Assembly (NCBI GenBank): GCA_015654495.1
Contig: JAATGW010000711.1
Coordinates: 1 to 5,129, forward strand
Source: Chitinophagales bacterium
GTDB lineage: Bacteria; Bacteroidota; Bacteroidia; Chitinophagales; Chitinophagaceae
Length of the DNA stretch: 5,129 nt
Direction of reading: 5' to 3'
Part shown: piece after piece, positions 1 through 5,129 of the stretch
Layout: each line of letters opens with the position of its first letter
Position numbering within the stretch: the stretch's first letter is position 1
Made by a program: the position numbers and the translations under genes
Notes under the pieces: model-generated
Seen by the model: the letters and a program-made list of their open reading frames with translations, nothing else
What the model was told of the DNA's origin: nothing
Database searches by the model: none

Positions 1-26
1 AAATGAAAAATTTTCTGATGCAGGAG

Positions 27-1253
27 TTAGAATATTCCTAATGGGGTTACGAAGCCAATTGAAAACCTGCCTGTATTATAATCAACTGCACCGAACCGGC
101 TTTTTGCGTAGTCGGAATAAACATAAGATCTGCCGACATAGTTGGCATAAAACCGGAGGTTCAGATTTTTAAAAGGATAGTATTCAACAGTAGGTATAAA
201 TCCCCAGGCTGTCCTTATATCGTTAGAAGTTTTCTGCGGATCCAGCTTATCATTCTTCCATTTTGCAATGTCCATCATCCCGATCAGGGCAAGATTGATT
301 TTTGGATTTAGTCTGTAATAGAGGTGTAACCAATGGCCGATGTATTGTGTATTCTCCAGCGCGTAGGCATACAGGTTATCAGGCACTGTTTCACTTACGA
401 TCCCTGTCCGGTCAAGTTCTTCCTCACTCCATTTAAAGTCATATTCCACAGTAAATTTTCCCAGCTTTAACTGGTTTCCCAAAGCGATATAATGCATGGC
501 AGTATTCTGGGCCTCGGTATGCATTGCATAGGACCATATCGTATTAAATCTCCCACCAAAATAACCGGTACCTCTCCAGTTGGCTACAAATGCCAATGGA
601 ACCTTTGACTCGATATGATTTGGTTGTGGTCCATACAGCTCGTTAAAAGTTTTTGTGCGCGAATCCAATACCTGAACAGTAAATTGATTTTTAGGGTTCA
701 CTACATAACTAAAACCAACACCTGTTAAAAAGTTATCGGCATATTCAATAATGTCAGAGTATTCATAAACATCAATGGGATTCATATCGAATTCGATTGC
801 GCCCCAGTCAGCACACATTTTACCAGCGGAAATGCTGAATTTTTTGGTGACGTCCACACGGATAAATGCAAGGTCAACAGAATGGCTTAAGTTATCAACT
901 GACTCTGAGGTCTGTGCCCTTGTATAGCGGTCGCGAAAACGGAAATACACTTTATCATGCACTTTTCCCTTGATCTCTAATCTGAATTGTTCATTCGCGA
1001 AACGGGTGCCGGTGTATTTGCCATCCGTGAATTCATTCCGCAGAGCAAACCGCATGTTTGCAATCATGCTCATATTTTTCAGGAGGCCTTGCTTCTCTTC
1101 CGGTATAAGCGTTTTGTAATAAGTGGTGTCACCGGCTTGTCGTTCTTTCACCTGGGCCATTGCTGAAAAAGGCAGTAAGATCAGCGCTATTATAAATACA
1201 ATCAGCAGTGGAAAAACCATCTTAGGTCGGTGCATTATTAAATTTTGTTTCAT
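27..1253 (-). CDS. Outer-membrane porin, phosphate-selective O/P type (Porin_O_P-like)
   Basis: This gene encodes a 408-residue outer-membrane beta-barrel that should let small solutes diffuse into the periplasm. Residues 1-33 form a signal peptide: a basic start, a hydrophobic stretch (about 13-30, rich in L, I, V and F) and an AMA cleavage site before Gln34. The mature part alternates polar and aromatic or hydrophobic residues as barrel strands do, and it ends in Phe408, the usual terminal residue for outer-membrane insertion. Residues 144-180 (GKMCADWG, then EFDMNPIDVYEYSD, then a DNFLTGV block) match the conserved core I know from Bacteroidota O/P porins. The length is usual for that family. 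Phosphate selectivity is only the family name; the real substrate is unknown. Met1 is the longest choice; Met7 and Met12 also leave a usable signal peptide, and no clear ribosome binding site decides between them. The gene lies 124 bases downstream of a small gene on the same strand, with a hairpin between them, so it may be co-transcribed or have its own promoter. Confidence 0.9.
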   Translation of the reverse strand: MKQNLIMHRPKMVFPLLIVFIIALILLPFSAMAQVKERQAGDTTYYKTLIPEEKQGLLKNMSMIANMRFALRNEFTDGKYTGTRFANEQFRLEIKGKVHDKVYFRFRDRYTRAQTSESVDNLSHSVDLAFIRVDVTKKFSISAGKMCADWGAIEFDMNPIDVYEYSDIIEYADNFLTGVGFSYVVNPKNQFTVQVLDSRTKTFNELYGPQPNHIESKVPLAFVANWRGTGYFGGRFNTIWSYAMHTEAQNTAMHYIALGNQLKLGKFTVEYDFKWSEEELDRTGIVSETVPDNLYAYALENTQYIGHWLHLYYRLNPKINLALIGMMDIAKWKNDKLDPQKTSNDIRTAWGFIPTVEYYPFKNLNLRFYANYVGRSYVYSDYAKSRFGAVDYNTGRFSIGFVTPLGIF

Positions 1254-1357
1254 TACGCTGGCTGTTTTTGTTGGTATTACTTATTAGGATCAGTTCGTAA
1301 CATGCGGCTGATTGGAGCAGCTACTCAAAACAAAATCCTGTGTTGAGTTTAGTAAAT

Positions 1358-1377
1358 TCGGCTTCCCGAAAAGCCGA
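1358..1377 (-). terminator. Hairpin just after the small gene: terminator or attenuator
   Basis: A perfect 7-base-pair stem (TCGGCTT paired with AAGCCGA) with a 6-base loop begins directly after the TAA stop of the minus-strand small gene. Read on the minus strand it is followed by ATTTACT rather than a real T run, so it is a weak match to a classical intrinsic terminator. It may instead be an attenuator or an mRNA-stabilising stem between the small gene and the porin. The inverted repeat is seen directly; its function is inferred. Confidence 0.5.
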
Positions 1378-1614
1378 TTAGCTTATCTTATTTACGTAGT
1401 CCAGAATTTCTCTTTCCAGGTCCCGCGAAAGTTGCAGGTATTCAGCTTCTGCTTCCATATCTTCCGTCGCCAGACCTTTAAATTTTACTGTATTCATCTT
1501 ACTGGTAACATAGTCATCACAAAGTGATTTGAAATCATCATCCACCCTGTACAGCATCCTGATGGTGTCAAGGTGTTCCGTAAACTCCGGAATATTCAAG
1601 GCTGGAGGAATCAT
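1378..1614 (-). CDS. Small acidic helical protein, conserved-hypothetical type
   Basis: This is a 78-residue protein without a signal peptide or membrane segment, so it is probably cytosolic. It is strongly acidic and predicted mostly helical. Around residues 21-35 it reads LYRVDDDFKSLCDDY and near 56-73 AEYLQLSRDLEREILDYV. That layout (LYR-x-D-x-x-F-x-x-LC-x-DY, a variable linker, then EY-x-x-L-x-x-x-LE-x-EIL-x-YV) resembles small uncharacterised proteins I recall from several phyla. I cannot name the family or give a function. A single Cys32 sits in the core motif. The ATG at 1614 has no strong ribosome binding site; the purine run AAGGAAAA lies well upstream. TAAGTTTC at 1675-1668 on the minus strand is one base off the Bacteroidota -7 box TAnnTTTG, but I see no -33 partner. 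The protein-like helical heptads and the family-like motif make this a real gene; the overlapping plus-strand frame is a shadow. It lies upstream of the porin in the same orientation, so the two may share a transcript. Confidence 0.78.
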   Translation of the reverse strand: MIPPALNIPEFTEHLDTIRMLYRVDDDFKSLCDDYVTSKMNTVKFKGLATEDMEAEAEYLQLSRDLEREILDYVNKIS

Positions 1615-2505
1615 GGTATCAATATTGATTTTCCTTATGAATGGATAGCCAATGTTAGTACCATTAAGAAACTTAATCCTAATAAAAGGAGTTATTCACA
1701 GTAAAACGGCAGGCTTCATTTATTATCCCGTCAGCAAATTTTTTACATGAAAAAAGAGAGGCGGAAACATTCGAATACCAGTACATATTGCATGAGAGAA
1801 TAGCTTATTTCGCTTACTTCCGGCACAACAATTAAGTGTCAGGCATTACCCAAACAAATGCCCTGTTTAATGAGAAAAATGCTGAGTAAAAATTCTGCTG
1901 TCAATGCCACAGCAACAATAGCTGAATACGAGATGAAATCCAGGCAACAGAAGTTATTCACCGCTAAACCAAAGGAAAATTTTACCTGCATTATTTTATG
2001 TGGTTAAGCGATGCGACCATACAGGCCATGTACTTTTTACAAGGGTTCCTGGCCTGCAAATCAGATTTCACCCATTCGAGGAAGTTGCCAACCACAGGGA
2101 GCTATAAATACCTGCTCTTCTCAAACGCCTGTTCATGCCTTCGCACGGAAACAGCAAGAGTTGCTTTTGCTGATATGAGAGATTAAAAAGCGATTTTTTG
2201 CCTGTGATGACCAGGAAATTATTCAGATATTGCGAAACCGATTAAATAAGACTTTAAAAATTGTAACCGATAAATCCCGGCTGGATCTGTCTTTTCCCGG
2301 AATTATAGCGGTCGAAATATCACCCGTTTGCCGGCCTTTCCTGACGAACAATGAATCATTTTCAAAAAAACCCAATTTCTGAGCCGAGGATTTTTACGGC
2401 AGCCTCGTATAGATTTAACCGAATGTAAACAATACACCAACCTTATGAACTTTCCGGGCAAACACAATTGTCGGGTTTGTTCATCCTTATTAAACCTTTA
2501 CTGAC
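1615..2505. other. Long divergent intergenic region with possible gene remnants
   Basis: No intact gene is convincing in these 891 bases. The region must hold promoters for the minus-strand small gene and the plus-strand regulator. Several open frames exist. A startless plus frame at 1686-1832 contains the protein-like stretch EYQYILHERIAYFAYFRHNN. Plus ATG frames at 1858-2007 (49 codons), 1998-2186 (62 codons) and 2011-2178 (55 codons) overlap one another and resemble nothing I know. A plus frame at 2179-2379 (67 codons) has no ATG start. A minus frame at 2393-2226 contains FFENDSLFVRKGRQ. Short staggered frames without starts fit either decayed genes or chance in AT-rich DNA. At 2385-2407 CGAGG and CCTCG could pair around a 13-base loop. 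No terminal inverted repeats or transposase gene were seen. Confidence 0.6.
2459..2479 (+). promoter_or_regulatory. Possible operator: nested inverted repeats before the regulator
   Basis: CAAAC at 2459-2463 and GTTTG at 2475-2479 form an inverted repeat. Between them ACAATTGT (2464-2471) is a perfect 8-base palindrome, though its centre is off by about 1.5 bases. The site ends 26 bases before the ATG of the 2506 gene, a plausible place for an autoregulatory operator or a 5' leader stem. The symmetry is seen directly; the function is a guess, and such short repeats can arise by chance. Confidence 0.25.
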
Positions 2506-3330
2506 ATGGAATTCGCAACCATTTTCTCGCCGGCAGAAATCAAACAGCAGACCCTACGCATACTGAATTTTCCATCTTTCAGAAACTCACCTGTACTGAG
2601 CAGGTTTCTCGAATTTGTCATAACTGAAACGCTTGACGAAAAAGAATTACAAATAAAAGAATATTCCGTTGCCATTCATGTTCTCGGTCGTTCACGGGAT
2701 TTTAATCCAAACCGGGATTCAATTGTGAGAATCCATGCGGGCAGACTGAGGAGGGCATTAACTGACTATTATCTTTCCGAGGGAATGTATGATCCTATTA
2801 TTATTCAAATTCCAAAAGGCTGCTATGTTCCCGAATTTATCGCCAGTGGTACGACAACCCTGGATGCTCCGCCTGAATCTTTATCAAAAGTCCCAAAACC
2901 CCGGGTTGCGATTTTTCCCCTGAAAATAATCACACATAAAGAACAGACTCATGATTTGCAAACATTGCTTGAAGGACATCTTAGCGAGGAACTATTAAGG
3001 TTTCATGACATTACTGTTGTAGGGTATTATTCAATGGACATGAAAGAAAAAATAAATGAAAATGTACTGGAAGCAGGCAAGGCAGCTGGTGCGGATTATA
3101 TTATTACAGGAAGTCTGACCAGCGTGGGGCAGTCTGTTCGTGTTCTCCTTAAATTTCTGGTAACGGCATCCGGCGAAGTATTGCAATGCAAATTCTTTGA
3201 CAGTGATATTTTAATCCCTGCTCTTATTGACATCCGGGATGATATTTTTCAAAAGTTTATTGATTTTGCCAATTGTTGCTACCGGTCCATTATTGACGAG
3301 AAACAAAAGCTCGCTTATATTGGGGCCTAG
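2506..3330 (+). CDS. Stand-alone protein with cyclase/TPR-type N-terminal module and TolB-N/FlgO-like domain
   Basis: This 274-residue protein has no signal peptide or membrane helix, so it is probably cytosolic. Residues about 8-111 match a module I know from the N-terminus of many bacterial adenylate/guanylate cyclase and TPR proteins. Its hallmarks are the RIL-x-x-P-x-F start (18-25), RFLEFVITETL (33-43), the KEYSVAIHVLGR block (51-62), FNPNRDSIVRIHAGRLRRAL (66-85) and IPKGCYVPEF (102-111). After a Pro/Ser-rich linker (112-130), residues about 132-260 resemble the TolB N-terminal/FlgO-like fold: VAIFPL, a helix with LSEELLR, ITVVGYYS, GADYIITGSL, VRVLLKFLVTASGEVLQ, and a final LIDIRDDIFQKFIDF helix like the usual 'QDEI' segment. 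The parent architecture normally continues into TPR repeats or carries a cyclase domain; here the protein stops soon after, so no output domain is visible. It may be a partner or sensor subunit, or a DNA-binding regulator via the basic RLRR helix, but this is inference. The ATG at 2506 fits the domain start and has no obvious ribosome binding site. The gene is flanked by 891 and 622 noncoding bases, so it is probably monocistronic. Confidence 0.85.
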   Translation: MEFATIFSPAEIKQQTLRILNFPSFRNSPVLSRFLEFVITETLDEKELQIKEYSVAIHVLGRSRDFNPNRDSIVRIHAGRLRRALTDYYLSEGMYDPIIIQIPKGCYVPEFIASGTTTLDAPPESLSKVPKPRVAIFPLKIITHKEQTHDLQTLLEGHLSEELLRFHDITVVGYYSMDMKEKINENVLEAGKAAGADYIITGSLTSVGQSVRVLLKFLVTASGEVLQCKFFDSDILIPALIDIRDDIFQKFIDFANCCYRSIIDEKQKLAYIGA

Positions 3331-3355
3331 ATTTATATACAACTGTTATTTTTCA

Positions 3356-3372
3356 TCGGGCTCCAACCCCGA
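3356..3372 (+). terminator. Weak hairpin after the regulator gene
   Basis: TCGGG (3356-3360) can pair with CCCGA (3368-3372) around a 7-base loop, 26 bases after the stop of the 2506 gene. A T-rich stretch precedes it and AAATATT follows it instead of a T run. It is therefore a poor intrinsic terminator, listed only because it is the best stem near the gene end. Confidence 0.22.
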
Positions 3373-3392
3373 AATATTAACACTATCTGAAG

Positions 3393-3405
3393 TACCTGCC
3401 AGGTA
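3393..3405. repeat. 13-base near-perfect palindrome
   Basis: TACCTG and CAGGTA form a perfect 6-base inverted repeat around a single C. It is short, but its tight symmetry fits a dimeric protein binding site better than an RNA hairpin, because no loop could form. It lies 63 bases after the regulator stop and about 550 bases before the adaptor gene, so no target gene is obvious. ATACCTGG recurs at 3443-3450 without the second arm. Confidence 0.25.
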
Positions 3406-3882
3406 ACAAGTGATCAGTTCTTTTGCAAAACTGCACTATCCCATACCTGGATGAATCAGACTGTCTTTTCTTCAAAAAACAGTATGGTTAATGGCCGTTC
3501 TGCTAATTGCAGCGGTGAGTTAGCCAACCGTTTTACGGTAAAAACTCCCGTTTTTTGGATTTCGCCTGGAAATAATTGTAACATTGATTTATGTCGATGA
3601 TTTCAAAAAGCAATTTGATTTGCCAACGACAATCATCAGGTAAGTCCAATAACCCTGGATGCCCTTTTTATTTAAAACCATTATAATGAGAAGTAAAATT
3701 AGGAAACTAAGGTCGATACTGCCGGTGGCAATCAGTGATTTCCTAAAATCCTGTATACCGGAACAGCTGGAATAATTGTTTGATGAAGATTTTGTTTATA
3801 TAAATTATTACAAGGGTTTCACACAGGTTTGATGCACAGATACAATATGAAATAAAATTCCGGGATTCTATTTATCTTATGT

Positions 3883-3919
3883 ACCGGATAGCAGTTCATA
3901 TGCCAGGTTCACCGGATAG
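3883..3919 (+). repeat. 9-base direct repeat upstream of the efflux adaptor gene
   Basis: ACCGGATAG occurs at 3883-3891 and again at 3911-3919, with starts 28 bases apart; the second copy ends 33 bases before the adaptor ATG. Two identical 9-mers this close together just before an efflux operon could be a regulator or activator binding site. The spacing is not a whole number of helical turns. The repeat is observed; its function is inferred. Confidence 0.35.
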
Positions 3920-3952
3920 TCATCCTGCTCTAACCCGAAAAAATTTGCTTTC

Positions 3953-5083
3953 ATGAAGATCAATTTAAGTATGCTGTTCTTTTTATCGTTGTGCTTTTTT
4001 GAATCCTGCACAAATAAGAATAAGGAAACAGCGCAAATAGTACCCGAAGTAAGTGTTGTTCAGGCAGAACTGCGCACTGTACCTGTTTATGCCGAATATG
4101 TAGGACAAACCTTTGGCCAGTCTGATGTTGAAATACGCTCAAGAGTGGAAGGATGGGTACAACATATAAATTTTAAAGAAGGATCTGCAGTTAAAAAAGG
4201 CCAGTTGCTGTATATAATCCAGGACGATGAACTCAGGGATAAAGAGCAGGCAGCACAGGCGCAACTTTCACAGGCAAATATTTTACTGGTCAAAGCCAAA
4301 TCAGATCTGGACAGGGTAAAACCTCTTGCAGAAATGAATGCTTTAAGCAAACGCGATCTGGACGCAGCGCAGGCTACTTATGATGCACAGGGCGAGGCTG
4401 TAAATGCTGCAAAAGCAGCATTGAATAATGCACGTACGCAATTAAGCTATTCAAGAATTAATGCTCCCATCTCCGGTACTATTGGTCTTTCAACAGTGCA
4501 GGTGGGAGATTTTGTAAAGAACAATGGTCAGCTCCCACTCAATACTGTTTCAGCCTTAGGTGCTATGCGTATTCGTTTCTCTATTACCGAAAATGACTAC
4601 CTCAAATACAGTCAGGAAATGAGCAGAAAAACATTGAAGAGCCTTGAAGTTCAATTCCTGTTGAATGATGGTTCCATTTTCCCTGAAACAGGAAAGCTTG
4701 ATTTTGCCAATCGCGAAATAGATCCCACTACAGGTTCATTACTGGTACAGGCTGTTGTAGAAAACAAATCGAATTTGCTTCGCCCCGGGCAATACGTAAA
4801 GGTGCGTTTTAAATCCGCGGAAATACCGGATGCAATACTGGTACCTCAACAGGCGATCAACCAGTTGCAGAATATCTATATGGCTTTTGTGGTCAACGAT
4901 AGTAATAAGATCAATCCGCGCCCGGTAACAACAGGGGCACGTATAGGAAGTAATTGGGTAATTACAGAGGGAATAAAACCCGGAGAAAAACTTGCTCTTG
5001 TAGGAAATATGATTATTAAACCGGGTATGACAATAAGACCTTCGTTGATTCCATTTTCAAGCGATTCTACTTCCGCAAAGTAA
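3953..5083 (+). CDS. RND efflux periplasmic adaptor lipoprotein (AcrA/MexA type membrane fusion protein)
   Basis: This 376-residue protein bridges an inner-membrane RND pump and an outer-membrane TolC-type channel in multidrug efflux. Residues 1-18 are a lipoprotein signal peptide ending F-E-S before Cys19, which would be lipidated; Glu at -2 of the lipobox is unusual. Domains follow the standard AcrA order. First comes the proximal strand region (about 33-56). The first half of the lipoyl domain follows (57-92; IRSRVEGWVQHINFKEGSAVKKGQ region). Next is an alpha-helical coiled-coil hairpin rich in Ala and Gln (about 94-165, with ALSKRDLDAAQ at its turn side). The second lipoyl half is at 166-200 (SRINAPISGTIG, then VQVGDFVKN). 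The beta-barrel domain is at about 203-290, with the family motif FANREIDPTTGSLLVQA and LLRPGQYVKVRF. The membrane-proximal domain runs from 291 to about 365 (ILVPQQAI, VTTGARIGSNWVITEGIKPGEKL). The length is normal and the gene is intact. The ATG at 3953 gives the lipoprotein signal directly; no Shine-Dalgarno is evident, as is common in Bacteroidota. It is probably the first gene of an efflux operon continuing past the window. The exported substrate cannot be read from the sequence. Confidence 0.95.
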   Translation: MKINLSMLFFLSLCFFESCTNKNKETAQIVPEVSVVQAELRTVPVYAEYVGQTFGQSDVEIRSRVEGWVQHINFKEGSAVKKGQLLYIIQDDELRDKEQAAQAQLSQANILLVKAKSDLDRVKPLAEMNALSKRDLDAAQATYDAQGEAVNAAKAALNNARTQLSYSRINAPISGTIGLSTVQVGDFVKNNGQLPLNTVSALGAMRIRFSITENDYLKYSQEMSRKTLKSLEVQFLLNDGSIFPETGKLDFANREIDPTTGSLLVQAVVENKSNLLRPGQYVKVRFKSAEIPDAILVPQQAINQLQNIYMAFVVNDSNKINPRPVTTGARIGSNWVITEGIKPGEKLALVGNMIIKPGMTIRPSLIPFSSDSTSAK

Positions 5084-5124
5084 ATGATAAGGAAAGGAAT
5101 TTTTAAACCTCTTCAAACAAATCC

Positions 5125-5129
5125 ATGAG
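5125..5129 (+). CDS. Probable start of the RND inner-membrane pump gene (partial)
   Basis: An ATG at 5125, 41 bases after the adaptor stop, is followed by AG and then the window ends. Adaptor genes of this type are almost always followed by the HAE1/AcrB-type proton-driven RND permease, whose N-terminus in Bacteroidota often starts M-S or M-K. Only one full codon is visible, so the identity rests wholly on gene order. The true start could lie beyond the window. Confidence 0.35.

Larger units (their letters stand above)
3331..3952. other. Long intergenic region without a convincing gene
   Basis: These 622 bases contain no gene I can support. The frame shared with the downstream adaptor gene reads as short protein-like pieces broken by stops: 3455-3520 (KTVWLMAVLLIAAVS, like a signal peptide core), 3542-3640 (IYVDDFKKQFDLPTTIIR), 3659-3775 (a 38-codon ATG frame with RSILPVAISDFLKSCIPEQ) and 3776-3829 (LFDEDFVYINYYKGF). 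The stop density in this frame, about nine in 170 codons, is close to what chance gives in AT-rich DNA, so a pseudogene is possible but not shown. A second frame, 3451-3600, codes 49 residues of low plausibility. The region must carry the promoter of the adaptor gene, but I find no clear Bacteroidota -33/-7 pair. Confidence 0.6.

Noticed and set aside
1312..1527. 71-codon plus-strand open frame over the small minus-strand gene
   Set aside because: It overlaps the more convincing 78-residue gene antisense, and its translation has an unpatterned, Phe/Cys-rich composition typical of a shadow frame.
1858..2007. 49-codon plus-strand frame starting at ATG 1858
   Set aside because: It has no recognisable motif, no start signal, and a length expected by chance in AT-rich DNA.
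1998..2186. 62-codon plus-strand open frame with an ATG
   Set aside because: Its composition is unlike a folded protein, it overlaps another open frame at 2011-2178, it lacks a ribosome binding site, and I recognise no family.
1615..2505. Noncoding RNA or riboswitch in the long divergent gap
   Set aside because: I looked for strong stems followed by T runs and for known riboswitch cores and saw none; only short stems such as the one at 2385-2407 are present.
2490..2675. 61-codon minus-strand frame over the start of the regulator gene
   Set aside because: It is antisense to the strongly recognisable N-terminal module of the 2506 gene and is best explained as a shadow.
3451..3600. 49-codon plus-strand frame in the second intergenic region
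   Set aside because: It is rich in Ser, Asn and Cys without any structural pattern, and a competing frame on the same strand looks equally open.
3659..3775. 38-codon ATG frame considered as an insertion-sequence transposase remnant
   Set aside because: The LRSILPVAISDFLK piece only faintly recalls some transposase N-termini, and no terminal inverted repeats, target duplications or further transposase motifs are visible.
3960..4350. Two minus-strand frames (60 and 87 codons) over the adaptor gene
   Set aside because: Both lie antisense to a well-conserved RND adaptor and have shadow-like Ser/Cys-rich translations.

Overview
The window most likely comes from a member of the phylum Bacteroidota. 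The evidence is a porin of the Bacteroidota O/P-porin type, an RND adaptor made as a lipoprotein (Cys19), AT-rich DNA, and start codons without good Shine-Dalgarno sequences. A soil or aquatic lineage such as Chitinophagaceae or Sphingobacteriaceae is a guess from gene style only. No tRNA, rRNA, CRISPR array, intact insertion sequence or phage gene was found.

Layout. (1) Positions 27-1614, minus strand: a 78-residue acidic helical protein of a family I cannot name, then a 20-base hairpin directly after its stop, then a 408-residue outer-membrane porin. (2) Positions 1615-2505: 891 bases between divergent genes. It has no convincing gene but several startless open frames that could be gene remnants. 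(3) Positions 2506-3330, plus strand: a 274-residue cytosolic protein that joins the N-terminal module often seen in front of adenylate cyclases and TPR proteins to a TolB-N/FlgO-like alpha/beta domain, with no visible output domain. (4) Positions 3331-3952: 622 bases without a convincing gene, holding small inverted repeats and a 9-base direct repeat close to the next gene. (5) Positions 3953-5083, plus strand: the periplasmic adaptor lipoprotein of an RND multidrug efflux pump. It is followed by what is probably the first codon of the inner-membrane pump gene, cut by the window edge.

How the genes may work together. The minus-strand pair puts a nutrient/ion porin in the outer membrane; the role of its small partner is unknown. 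The plus-strand adaptor is the first gene of an efflux operon, presumably adaptor, then RND permease, then outer-membrane channel. The gene at 2506 stands alone between two long noncoding stretches. Whether it controls the efflux operon downstream is untested inference. I see no strong sign of a wholly new system. The least explained items are the output-less sensor-like protein, the small protein beside the porin, and the possible gene remnants around the regulator.
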